In this document: one piece after another, positions 18,176 through 26,709 of the stretch
Layout of the letters: every line of letters starts with the position of its first letter
Numbering within the stretch: position 1 is the first letter of the stretch
Assembly (NCBI GenBank): GCA_963789025.1
Contig: CAWBIT010000008.1
Location: forward strand, 310,001-374,000
Length of the DNA stretch: 64,000 nt
Direction: 5' to 3'
Origin: AP-15 sp963789025
GTDB lineage: Bacteria; Pseudomonadota; Alphaproteobacteria; ATCC43930; CGMCC-115725
Made by a program: the position numbers and the translations under genes
The notes under the pieces: generated by a model
The model's input: the letters and a program-made list of their open reading frames with translations, nothing else
Database searches by the model: none
Told to the model about the DNA's origin: nothing

Positions 18176-21100
18176 ATGGTCGCGTCGCTCGTCCGCCCCC
18201 CGCCCCAGTCGAGATCTCCTCCAACCCCGCCCCCCGCAGAGTTGGGTTTGCAAACCGATCTAGCCATCGAAGGCGAACGAGATGCGATACGTCACGTCCG
18301 CGTCTTTGTTTCCTCGCCGGGCGACACTATTCACGAGCGCGGTCGCGTGGACCGCGTCGTCGAGCGACTGAACGGCGAATTCGCCGGAACCGCGCGGCTG
18401 GTGACTATCCGCTGGGAGACCGAGTTCTACCGCGCTCACTCCACCTTTCAAGAGGAGATCCCGGAAGCAGCCGAATGCGACATCGTGGTCGGCATTTTCT
18501 GCCATCGGATCGGGACCGAGCTGCCATCAACCTTCGCGCATCGTCTACCGGACGGCAGTCCCTATCCGAGCGGCACCGCCTACGAAGTGCTTTCGGCGAT
18601 CGAGCACTGTCATGGTGAGGGCCGTCCCGATGTATTCGTCTTTCGCAATCCGGATCCGCCGATGGTTCGGCTGGACGATCCGGGAGCGGAGCGGACCCAA
18701 GAGCAGTGGGAACGGCTCAAGGCGTTCTGGGAGACCTGGTTTGTCGATGCGGACGGTCGGTACAAAGCCGCGTTCCAAAATTTCGCGTCCGCCGATGATT
18801 TCGAGGCCCAGCTCGATCGGCTGCTTCGCGGCTGGCTGGAAGAGAAGATCGGACGCGCAGTTCTTTGGCCGATTGAGGTCAAGGGCTCGCCGTTCCGCGG
18901 TCTGGCCGCGTTCGGCGCGAAACACAAAGAGGTGTTCTTTGGGCGCTCGCGCGACATAACCCGAGCGGTGGACGACTGGAAGGACGCGGCCGCACGCGGC
19001 TCGCCGTTCCTCCTCGTAGTCGGCGCGAGCGGGGCCGGCAAGTCGTCCCTGGCCCGCGCCGGCCTCGTGCCGCGGATTACTGCGTCGGGTGTCGTCCCGA
19101 CTGTCGATCTGTGGCGGGTAGCAGTGATGCACCCGAGTGAAGCCTCGGACGGTCCGATCGCCAGCCTGGCGAGGCGGCTCTTCGATCGTGAGGAAGACAT
19201 TCCCGACGACGAGCGAGGGCGTGCGCCGGCCTTGCCGGAAATCGCCGAGAGCGACTATCGCACCCCCGCTGAACTGGCGCGTCTGTTCACTGAAGCCGGG
19301 TCGGCGGCGAGCACGCCCGTGATACGCGCACTTGAACGAGCCGCCGAAGCAGAAAGCGCCCGTCAGGGTTCGACGCGCCAGTTCCGTGCCCAATTGCTGA
19401 TCGTAATCGACCAACTCGACGAGTTATTCGCGCCGAACGTTGCGGCGGAACAACGAGCGCTTTTTGTGCGGCTTCTGGCTGGCCTTGTGGAGACCGGGCA
19501 GGTCTGGTTGCTGACGACGCTGCGCGCCGACTTGTACGAGCGTTTCCTCGCCGAACCGGGCTTATTGGCCCTCAAGACCAGCGGGGCGACTTGCGACCTC
19601 TCGCCGCCGGGGCCGGCGGAGCTCGCCGAAATCGTGCGCAAGCCGGCAGAAGCGGCCGGGCTCGCCTTTGAGAGCGATCCGGCAAGCCATGAGCCACTTG
19701 ACGAACGCCTGTTGCGCGAGGCTTCGCATCGGCCCGACATGCTGCCGCTGCTGCAATTGGCGCTGGACCGGCTGTTCGAAGCCAGGGTGGTTGCGGCCGA
19801 GAAGGTCCTGCTGACGGTCGAGGCATATGAGAGCCTGGGCGGGCTTGCTGGTATCATCGACCGCGAAGCCGAGCGCGCGCTGGTCGGGCTCGAGCAAGCC
19901 GAAATCGGGCGGCTGCCTCGGCTGGTGCGCCAGCTTGCGGCGATCAGCGAGTTCGACGGCGAAGCGAGCGTCACGCCGGCCAGTCTGACAATCCGCACCG
20001 TCCCGCTAGCCGACGTGACGCCGAACGGGCCATCGCAGCGCCTCGCCCACGCGCTCGTCGAAGCCCGCATTTTGCTTACAACGGGCGAGGGTACCGCAGC
20101 TGGCGTCCGCCTCGCCCACCAGCGGGTGCTGACCGACTGGGCGAGAGCGCGCCGGCTCGCGGAAGAAAGCATTCGGTTCTTCAGCATCTGCAAGGAGGTC
20201 GAGGACCAGCGGCGACTTTGGAACGAGGCAGGCCGGAGCCGCGATCTGCTGCTTCAACGCGGGCGGTCTCTGAGCAGAGCGGAATCAATCGTAAAGGACT
20301 TCGGAGAGGAACTCTCGCCTGCAACGCGTGAATTTATCGCCGCTTCAGGGCGGCGCGCGCGGATGCGCCAGCGGCTCACGGCCACTGCCGCCGTTGTGTT
20401 TGCCGTCGTCGCGCTTATCGCCGGCAGCGCCTGGGTCTTAGCCACGCGCGAGGAGCAACGGGCAAGGCAGAGCCTCGATGCGGCGGCACAAACCGTCACT
20501 ATCAACGTCGGCGCAATTGCGCAGGGCTTGCGCTACGTCGAGGGCCTGCGTACCGAGACAATCCGAACCATCCTGGAGGAGATCCGGAATGCAGTCGAAT
20601 CGTTGGTCCCCACACCTGGTGAAGGCACCCGTGGCCGCGGAGTGTTCAAGCGGTTCGAGGATTTTGTCGAACGGTCGACCGGTTTTGCCCCAGATAATTC
20701 CGCGCTCTGGCATCTCTACCTGAAATTGTTGAACGAGCTCGCGATCACTTATCAAACTGCAGGCGACATGCAGAGCGCCCGCAACTCCGCGATGGCGGCG
20801 CTGGCGAGGGGCCGAGAGCTCGCCCTGCGTTACCCCGATGACCGGGAGTGGCAGCACGATATTTCGCTCACCCTCGACAAGCTGGGCTACATTGCCCGCA
20901 GTAACGGCGAAGCCGCGGAAGCTCTGAAAGACTACCAAGGATCGCTCGCTATCTTGCGGCCTCTTACCGAGGGGGATCCCAATAATCGGATATGGCGGGG
21001 CGAACTCGCGATTACCGTCGATGGCATCGGCAACGTCAGGGCTTGGATGGGCGATCCCCGCGGCGCGCTCGCCGCCTACGAAGAGGGGCTGGCGATAATT

Positions 21101-22612
21101 CGGAGCCTTGCGCGGGATGATCCCGACAGTCTGGAACTGCAGCGGCAAATTGCCGTTCGGGTGATCGAGACCGGCGACATGAAGCGGACCGTCGGCGACA
21201 CCGCTCCGGCAGCAGCCGACTACCAGGAAGGGCTCGCGATTGCACGGCGGCTGGTCGAGAAGGAGCCCGGGAATACGCAGTACCAGGGCGACGTCTTTTT
21301 CAGCCTCACCAAGATTGGTGATCTGAAGGCGCAAGTCAGCGATCTGACTGAGGCAATCGTTCGCTACGCGGAGGCGGTGGCGGTTGCTCGTCATCTCGCC
21401 AAACTCGACCCCGGCGACCCGTTGCTGCGGTTGGATCTTGCCGTGGGCCTCTGCAAGCTCGGCGACGTAGACCCCAAGCAACGGGACCAGGACTATGAGG
21501 AGGCGTTGACGATCATGCGCGGTCTGGTGCAACGCTACCCCGACAACTCCCGCTGGCAGAGAGAGCTTTCCGTAAGCCTCAATAAGGTCGGCGATGTCAA
21601 GCTGCAAAAAGGCGATGCTGACGGCGCGATCGCTGAATATAGTGAAGCACTGACGATCGTCGGACGTCTCTCCGAACGCGATCCGGACAACCTGGTGTGG
21701 CTCCGTGATCTTGCGCTGAGCCTCAGCAAAGTCGGCGATGCGAAGCTGCACATCCGCGACGCTGACGGAGCGATCGCCAATTATGAGCAGGCGGCCCAAA
21801 AACTCCGCCCGCTGTCCGCGCACGATCCGAACAATATGGTGTGGCTCGAGGATCTAACGATTTCTCTGAACAAGCTCGGCAATGCCAAATTACAGACCGG
21901 CGACATCAGCGGCGCGGCGACGAGCTTCGACGAGTCGCTCGCAACCGCGCGCCATTTGGTCGAGCGCGATCCAGGGAATCCGCAGTGGCAGTGGGACCTG
22001 CGGAACGCCCTCAACCACGTCGCTGATGCCAAACTCCGCGCAGGCGACACGGACGGCGCGGCGGCCAATTACCAGGAAGCCGCTGCCACGGTTCGCCGCC
22101 TCTTGGACGGTGACCCCGACAATGCGCTTTGGCTGCGAGATCTCACCGTCACACTAAACAAGGTGGGCGATATCAAATCGGCGGCCAGCGATGCTGCCGC
22201 GGCGGCGGCGAGCTATGACCAGTCGCTGGCCGCGGCGCGCCACCTGGTCGCGCTCGATCCGGGCAATGAGCAGCGGCAATCGGACCTCTGGTATGCCCTG
22301 TACGGGCTGGGCAACGCCAAGCTGAGGTTGGGCGACCGCGCCGCCGGTCGCAGTCTGTATGCGGAAGGGCTGACGGTCATTCGCCGTCTCGCGGCCGCAG
22401 ACCCTGGCAACGTTGACCGCCGGATGAACCTCGTCGTCAACCTTTGCCTGATCGCAAGCCTGGACGACGGGCCTGATCGGGAAAACGCGCTCAATGAAGC
22501 CTTGGCCATAGTCGAGCAGCTCCGTGTGGCGGGGCAGCTGACGCCCGACAAGGCCGGCTTACCGGATCTGATCCGGCGGATGCTGCAAAATGGCGGCAAT
22601 GGACCGAGCTAA
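18176..22612 (+). CDS. DUF4062-STAND ATPase-TPR giant protein (candidate defence/signal sensor)
   Basis: A 1478-residue multidomain protein. Residues about 38-140 are a DUF4062 domain (HVRVFVSSPGD from residue 40), a TIR-like module typical of prokaryotic STAND proteins. Residues about 255-560 form an AAA/NACHT-type ATPase that starts at SPFRGLAAF, with Walker A GASGAGKSS (283-291) and Walker B LLIVIDQLDELF (Asp412, Asp415, Glu416). A winged-helix-like segment follows. Residues about 734-756 are one hydrophobic helix (VVFAVVALIAGSAWV) that may anchor it in the membrane. From about 830 to the end there are roughly eleven degenerate TPR-like units with a 48-residue period (consensus SLNKVGDAKL then GDADGAIA). 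The gene is isolated and intact. Such architectures act as oligomerising threat or ligand sensors; an antiphage role is an inference. Confidence 0.85.
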   Translation: MVASLVRPPPQSRSPPTPPPAELGLQTDLAIEGERDAIRHVRVFVSSPGDTIHERGRVDRVVERLNGEFAGTARLVTIRWETEFYRAHSTFQEEIPEAAECDIVVGIFCHRIGTELPSTFAHRLPDGSPYPSGTAYEVLSAIEHCHGEGRPDVFVFRNPDPPMVRLDDPGAERTQEQWERLKAFWETWFVDADGRYKAAFQNFASADDFEAQLDRLLRGWLEEKIGRAVLWPIEVKGSPFRGLAAFGAKHKEVFFGRSRDITRAVDDWKDAAARGSPFLLVVGASGAGKSSLARAGLVPRITASGVVPTVDLWRVAVMHPSEASDGPIASLARRLFDREEDIPDDERGRAPALPEIAESDYRTPAELARLFTEAGSAASTPVIRALERAAEAESARQGSTRQFRAQLLIVIDQLDELFAPNVAAEQRALFVRLLAGLVETGQVWLLTTLRADLYERFLAEPGLLALKTSGATCDLSPPGPAELAEIVRKPAEAAGLAFESDPASHEPLDERLLREASHRPDMLPLLQLALDRLFEARVVAAEKVLLTVEAYESLGGLAGIIDREAERALVGLEQAEIGRLPRLVRQLAAISEFDGEASVTPASLTIRTVPLADVTPNGPSQRLAHALVEARILLTTGEGTAAGVRLAHQRVLTDWARARRLAEESIRFFSICKEVEDQRRLWNEAGRSRDLLLQRGRSLSRAESIVKDFGEELSPATREFIAASGRRARMRQRLTATAAVVFAVVALIAGSAWVLATREEQRARQSLDAAAQTVTINVGAIAQGLRYVEGLRTETIRTILEEIRNAVESLVPTPGEGTRGRGVFKRFEDFVERSTGFAPDNSALWHLYLKLLNELAITYQTAGDMQSARNSAMAALARGRELALRYPDDREWQHDISLTLDKLGYIARSNGEAAEALKDYQGSLAILRPLTEGDPNNRIWRGELAITVDGIGNVRAWMGDPRGALAAYEEGLAIIRSLARDDPDSLELQRQIAVRVIETGDMKRTVGDTAPAAADYQEGLAIARRLVEKEPGNTQYQGDVFFSLTKIGDLKAQVSDLTEAIVRYAEAVAVARHLAKLDPGDPLLRLDLAVGLCKLGDVDPKQRDQDYEEALTIMRGLVQRYPDNSRWQRELSVSLNKVGDVKLQKGDADGAIAEYSEALTIVGRLSERDPDNLVWLRDLALSLSKVGDAKLHIRDADGAIANYEQAAQKLRPLSAHDPNNMVWLEDLTISLNKLGNAKLQTGDISGAATSFDESLATARHLVERDPGNPQWQWDLRNALNHVADAKLRAGDTDGAAANYQEAAATVRRLLDGDPDNALWLRDLTVTLNKVGDIKSAASDAAAAAASYDQSLAAARHLVALDPGNEQRQSDLWYALYGLGNAKLRLGDRAAGRSLYAEGLTVIRRLAAADPGNVDRRMNLVVNLCLIASLDDGPDRENALNEALAIVEQLRVAGQLTPDKAGLPDLIRRMLQNGGNGPS

Positions 22613-22692
22613 CTTTACCGAACCGCTCGGCAGAGGTGACACGGACGCCCAAGGCGATCCCAACCTACCGATGTACTGCCGGCGACGAGCGC

Positions 22693-23778
22693 TCACGCAT
22701 CCGGAAGGGTGAAGACGGCGCAGGGCGCCGCGATGCCGCGCAGCAGATGTTCGCCTAGCGGCGCCAGCGGCGTGGTGGTCTCGGCGGCGACCGCGCCCGA
22801 GATCAGCACCGGCCGGCCGAGCGGCCGGCACAGCCCCTCCAGCCGGCTGACCAGGTTGACCGCCGGGCCGATGGCGGTGAAGTCGAGCCGGTCGGCCGCG
22901 CCGATATTGCCCCACAATATCTCGCCGATATGCAGCGCCGCGCCGAAGGGCAGCGGCGGCAGCCCTTGAGCCTGCCGCATCGCATCGAGATGGGCCATGC
23001 CGGCGCGGGCGGCGACGACCGCGCGCAGCGCCGCCTCGCAGGCCTCGGCCGGCGCGCCGGTGACCGGGAAGATCGCCAGCACGCCGTCGCCGATGAACTT
23101 CAGCACCTCGCCCCCGAAGGCGTGCACTGCCCCGGCGATGCGATCGAACCAGGCGTCGAGGGCGGCGATCACCGCCGCGGGCTCAGTCGCCTCGGACAGG
23201 GCGGTGAAGTCGCGCAGATCGGCAGAGAGCAGCGCGGCGCGAATGGTTTCCCCGCTGCCGCGGCGTGCCGCGCCGGCCTGCACCCGGGCGGCACTGCGCC
23301 GGCCGAGATAGGCCTCGAGCAGCGCTGCCAACGCCGCCCGCCCGGCCAGGGCGGCTATGGGCGCCGCGGCGAAGCGCGCGGCCTGGCGCAGCCGGCCGGC
23401 CTCGGCGAGGCCGAACGGCCGGGTCCCGGCCCACCCCAACACCGGACCGTCCGCCCCTCGACTGGCCGTCGCCGGGCCGATTGTGTCCTCCTGCACCGAG
23501 CCGAGCCCGGCCAGCCAGTCGCGCCCGGCGCGGCTGAGCGGGCCGCCGGCGAAGCCCAGTCCCTCGATCACCGCCCCGGTCGCCGCCCGCCACAGCCAGG
23601 TGCGGCGGGCGATGATCGGATGCGGCACCGCGAGCGTCAGGGCGCCGCCGGCCAGCGGCAGGCCGTCGCCCAATAGCCGGCGGCCGAGCTCGGCCAGGAA
23701 CCGGTCGGGGCCGGGCAAAGCGCCGGCGTCGTCCACCAACCAGGCGATAGGCCCAGGCAAATTCAGTGGCAGATCCAT
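22693..23778 (-). CDS. Class III adenylate/guanylate cyclase
   Basis: Cytoplasmic cyclic-nucleotide-forming enzyme of 361 residues. The C-terminal half (about 178-345) is a class III catalytic domain: LLSADLRDF (metal Asp187), GGEVLKFIGDG (substrate Lys227, metal Asp231) and RLDFTAIGPAVNLVSRLE (Asp299, Asn308, Arg312). A Lys/Asp pair at the base-specifying positions points to ATP as substrate. The N-terminal 175 residues, rich in Ala/Gly with a GAVIEGLGFAGG stretch, are a variable sensor region seen in rhizobial cyclases. It is convergent with the STAND gene (80 bases apart) and divergent from the SRPBCC gene. A copy of part of its catalytic domain lies at 16364-16482. Confidence 0.88.
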   Translation of the reverse strand: MDLPLNLPGPIAWLVDDAGALPGPDRFLAELGRRLLGDGLPLAGGALTLAVPHPIIARRTWLWRAATGAVIEGLGFAGGPLSRAGRDWLAGLGSVQEDTIGPATASRGADGPVLGWAGTRPFGLAEAGRLRQAARFAAAPIAALAGRAALAALLEAYLGRRSAARVQAGAARRGSGETIRAALLSADLRDFTALSEATEPAAVIAALDAWFDRIAGAVHAFGGEVLKFIGDGVLAIFPVTGAPAEACEAALRAVVAARAGMAHLDAMRQAQGLPPLPFGAALHIGEILWGNIGAADRLDFTAIGPAVNLVSRLEGLCRPLGRPVLISGAVAAETTTPLAPLGEHLLRGIAAPCAVFTLPDA

Positions 23779-23891
23779 CCCTGCGATGATGCCGCCCCGA
23801 CCCCTCTCCTGTCATCCGCGCCGCGGCGATGGCGCTTTCGGCCTCGGCGGTCTATCTTCGGGGCAGCGCACCGCAATCATCGGGGAGAGCG

Positions 23892-24347
23892 ATGCAAGAA
23901 GCCCTCGTCGTCCGCCGCGAGACCCACATCCCGGCGCCGCCTGCCGCGGTGTTCGCGCTGCTGACCGATCCGGAGAAGATCCTGCGCTGGATGGGAACGG
24001 AGGCGCAGTTTGACCCGCGGCCCGGCGGGCTCTATCTCCTCAACGTCACCGGCGCGCGCTTCGCCCGCGGCGCCTTCCGCGAGGTGGTGCCGGTGCACCG
24101 CCTGGCCTACAGCTTCGGCTGGGACGACAGTGAGGAGGTGCCGCCGGGGTCGAGCCTGGTCGAGATCGACTTGATCGAGCAGCCGGACGGAACTCTGTTG
24201 CGCCTGACCCACACCGGCTTGCCCAATGCCGAGCAATGCGCCGGCCATGCGGAAGGCTGGGCCCATTACCTCGGCCGGCTGGCCGAGGTTGCAGCCGGGC
24301 GCGACCCAGGCCCGGACCCCCAGCACGGCCGCACTGGCAGGGAGTGA
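23892..24347 (+). CDS. SRPBCC (AHSA1/START-like) domain protein
   Basis: The 151-residue product is a helix-grip-fold protein of the activator-of-Hsp90 (AHSA1) type. Evidence is the opening pattern HIPAPPAAVFALLTDPEKI, then WMGTEAQFDPRPGG and LTHTGLP in the last third with a GWAHYLGRL end. These domains bind hydrophobic ligands; the bacterial members have no agreed reaction. GGGGAG ten bases before ATG 23892 sets the start, and the longer frame opening at 23829 lacks such a site. It is divergent from the cyclase gene, with only 113 bases between them. Confidence 0.83.
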   Translation: MQEALVVRRETHIPAPPAAVFALLTDPEKILRWMGTEAQFDPRPGGLYLLNVTGARFARGAFREVVPVHRLAYSFGWDDSEEVPPGSSLVEIDLIEQPDGTLLRLTHTGLPNAEQCAGHAEGWAHYLGRLAEVAAGRDPGPDPQHGRTGRE

Positions 24348-24502
24348 CTGCTTTCCGCTCTCGGTATCGCCGCACGTGAGCTTCTTGCACTTTCACGGCG
24401 AACGCTGACTCGCAGGCGTGTCGACACTCCGGAGCGCGCCTGCTTGACGCTCGGGTCACCGCGGCGACAGAATTCCGGGGTGGACGAGGGGAGGAGGGCG
24501 CG

Positions 24503-25417
24503 ATGGCGGATTTACGGGTGATAGCGACGGGTTTGCGGTTTCCCGAGGGACCGGTGGCGATGGCCGACGGCTCGGTCATATTGGGCGAGATCGCCGGGAG
24601 CGCGATAACCCGAGTCGCGCCGGATGGTGGCAAATCGGCGATCGGTTCGGCCGGCGGCGGGCCGAACGGGCTCGCCCGCGGTCCCGACGGCGCGCTCTAT
24701 CTGTGCAACAATGGCGGCAACGAATATGCTCAGGGCGGGTTTCTGTCGACGGGGCCCTCCAAGGATTACCAGTGCGGCTATATCCAGCGGATCGACCCGC
24801 GCACTGGAGAGACGCGCATCCTCTACACCCAATGCGGCGGACACAAATTGTCGGCGCCGAACGATATCGTCTTCGATCGCCAGGGCGGGTTTTACTTCAC
24901 TGATCTCGGCAAGCGGTGGGCGCGCGACCGCGACCATGGCGGGCTCTACTATGCGTTGCCGGACGGTTCGAAAATCGTCGAGCTGGTTCATCCGATGCTG
25001 AGCCCGAACGGCGTCGGGCTGTCGCCGGACGAGAAAATGGTCTACGTCGCCGACACCGAAAGCTCGCGCCTCTTCGCGTTCGACATTGTCGAGCCGGGCG
25101 TGCTCCGCAAGGAGCCTTTCCCGGCGCCCTATACTGGTCGGCTCGTCTGCGGTCTGCCCGGCTTTCAGCGCTTCGACAGCCTCGCGGTCGAGGCCTCGGG
25201 CAACATCGCCGTCGCGACGTTGATCACCGGTCACATCACCGTCATCGCTCCCGACGGCCGGGTCGTGCGCCAGGTCAAAATGCCGGACGTCTATCCGACG
25301 AATATCTGCTTTGGCGGCCGCGACATGAAAACAGCCTACATCACCTTGTCCGGCAGCGGTCAGCTGGCCGCGATGGATTGGCCCGAACCCGGCCTGCGGC
25401 TCAATTTTCAGGAGTGA
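24503..25417 (+). CDS. SMP-30/gluconolactonase/LRE family protein
   Basis: Six-bladed beta-propeller hydrolase of 304 residues, expected to open sugar or other lactones with a divalent metal. Characteristic pieces are GLRFPEGPVAMADGSV at the start (metal Glu), GGPNGLARGPDGALYLCNNGG, APNDIVFDRQGGFYFTD (metal Asn-Asp), and GVGLSPDEKMVYVADT. ATG 24503 follows a strong GGGGAGGAGGG. It is followed by a palindromic repeat and then a zinc alcohol dehydrogenase on the same strand, which together would fit a small sugar or alcohol oxidation module. Substrate not determinable. Confidence 0.87.
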   Translation: MADLRVIATGLRFPEGPVAMADGSVILGEIAGSAITRVAPDGGKSAIGSAGGGPNGLARGPDGALYLCNNGGNEYAQGGFLSTGPSKDYQCGYIQRIDPRTGETRILYTQCGGHKLSAPNDIVFDRQGGFYFTDLGKRWARDRDHGGLYYALPDGSKIVELVHPMLSPNGVGLSPDEKMVYVADTESSRLFAFDIVEPGVLRKEPFPAPYTGRLVCGLPGFQRFDSLAVEASGNIAVATLITGHITVIAPDGRVVRQVKMPDVYPTNICFGGRDMKTAYITLSGSGQLAAMDWPEPGLRLNFQE

Positions 25418-25435
25418 TTGCGATACACGATTTAT

Positions 25436-25518
25436 CCGTCGCCCCCGCGAAAGCGGGGGTCCAGGGCTGCCGGGCACGAGCTTAACGCCCTGGGTTCCCG
25501 CTTTCGCGGGAATGACGG
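25436..25518. repeat. Paired REP-like palindrome
   Basis: Two 31-base arms (25436-25466 and 25488-25518) are inverted with about five mismatches. Each arm contains its own small palindrome CCCGCGAAAGCGGG or a close variant. The arm end GGAATGACGG is typical of a dispersed intergenic repeat seen in many alphaproteobacteria. It lies in the 133-base gap between the lactonase and alcohol dehydrogenase genes and could fold in the transcript. Confidence 0.75.
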
Positions 25519-25550
25519 CTCCTTAACCGAGGCCTTTTGGGGAGCCGATA

Positions 25551-26636
25551 ATGAAAGCCGCCGTTTTTCATGCTGCGAACCAGCCGATGACGATCGAGGA
25601 GGTCGCGATCAACAAGCCGGGACCGCGCGAGGTACTGCTGCGCACGGCCTTTGCCGGGCTGTGCCACAGCGATCTGCATTTTATCGAGGGGCTGTACCCG
25701 ACCCCGACGCCGGTGGTGCTCGGCCACGAGTCGTCGGCGGTCGTCGAGGCGGTCGGCGACGGCGTCACCTATGTCAAGCCGGGCGACCACGTCATCACCT
25801 GCCTGTCGGTGTTCTGCGGCACCTGCCCGCAATGCCTGACCGGCCACCCGAATCTGTGCGAGAACACCGAGGTCAAGATGCTGCCGGGCGTCGCGCGCCG
25901 CATGACCTGGAACGGACAGCAGCTGAACCAAGCCTTCAACCTGTCGTCTTTCGCCGAGCAGATGCTGGTGCACGAGAATTCCATGGTAAAGATCAACCCC
26001 GACATCCCGCTCGACCGCGCGGCACTGGTCGGCTGCGGCGTCATGACCGGGGTCGGCGCGGTGTTCAACGCCGCCAAGGTCGAGCCGGGCTCGACGGTCG
26101 CGGTGATTGGCTGCGGCGGGGTCGGGCTGTCCGCGGTCAACGGCGCCGCGCTCGCCGGCGCCGAGCGCATCATCGCGATCGACACGGTCGCCTCGAAGCT
26201 CGAGCTGGCGCGCGAACTCGGCGCCACCGATACGCTCAACGTCAGCAACGCCGACCCGGTCAAAGCGGTCAGGGACATGACCGGCGGCGGCGTGCACTAC
26301 TCGTTCGAGGCGCTCGGCACCAAGGCGACGGCCGAGCAGGCGTTTCAGATGCTGCGCGCCGGCGGTACCGCGACGATCATCGGCATGGTCCCCTTTGGCG
26401 TGAAAATCGAATTGCACGGCTTCGACTTTCTGCGCGACCGCAAATTGCAGGGCACCTCGATGGGCGGCAACCGTTTCCGAGTGGATATGCCGCGTCTCTT
26501 GTCACTGTGGCGCCAGGGCCGGCTCAAGCTCGATCATTTGATTTCCGGGAAGATAAAGCTCGAGCAGATCAATGACGGCTTTGCTGCGCTGAAATCCGGC
26601 GCGCCGGTGCGCCAGCTGATCGACTTCGCCGCTTAA
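25551..26636 (+). CDS. Zinc-dependent alcohol dehydrogenase (MDR family)
   Basis: NAD(P)-dependent medium-chain dehydrogenase of 361 residues. Catalytic zinc ligands are Cys38 (GLCHSD), His59-Glu60 (LGHES) and Cys162 (LVGCGVMTG). Four cysteines of the structural zinc site are at 89, 92, 95 and 103. The cofactor-binding GCGGVG lies at 187-192. The GVMTGVGAVFNAAKV segment and overall spacing place it with the class III/NDMA-dependent-like alcohol dehydrogenases. It may be co-transcribed with the SMP-30 gene upstream. A long inverted repeat follows its stop codon and separates it from the convergent MFS gene. Confidence 0.9.
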   Translation: MKAAVFHAANQPMTIEEVAINKPGPREVLLRTAFAGLCHSDLHFIEGLYPTPTPVVLGHESSAVVEAVGDGVTYVKPGDHVITCLSVFCGTCPQCLTGHPNLCENTEVKMLPGVARRMTWNGQQLNQAFNLSSFAEQMLVHENSMVKINPDIPLDRAALVGCGVMTGVGAVFNAAKVEPGSTVAVIGCGGVGLSAVNGAALAGAERIIAIDTVASKLELARELGATDTLNVSNADPVKAVRDMTGGGVHYSFEALGTKATAEQAFQMLRAGGTATIIGMVPFGVKIELHGFDFLRDRKLQGTSMGGNRFRVDMPRLLSLWRQGRLKLDHLISGKIKLEQINDGFAALKSGAPVRQLIDFAA

Positions 26637-26640
26637 AAGG

Positions 26641-26709
26641 TTCACCACAGAGGCACGGAGAGCACGGAGTTGAAACTACTCTCCGTGACCTCTGTGTCTC
26701 CGTGGTGAA
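26641..26709. repeat. Long inverted repeat / bidirectional terminator-like palindrome
   Basis: Arms of about 29 bases (from TTCACCACAGAGGCACGG at 26641 to the inverted CCGTGGTGAA ending at 26709) form an imperfect hairpin around an A/T-rich loop. It lies between convergent genes and includes the last eleven codons and the stop of the MFS gene on the minus strand. The CACGGAG-rich text is a dispersed repeat type found in several proteobacteria. Confidence 0.7.

Noticed and set aside
20438..21823. 461-codon minus-strand frame
   Set aside because: Antisense of the TPR part of the STAND gene; its apparent repeats only mirror those of the real gene.
18176..23778. STAND gene and cyclase as a cyclic-nucleotide defence operon
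   Set aside because: The genes are convergent and the cyclase is a class III rhizobial type, not a CD-NTase, so co-function is not supported.
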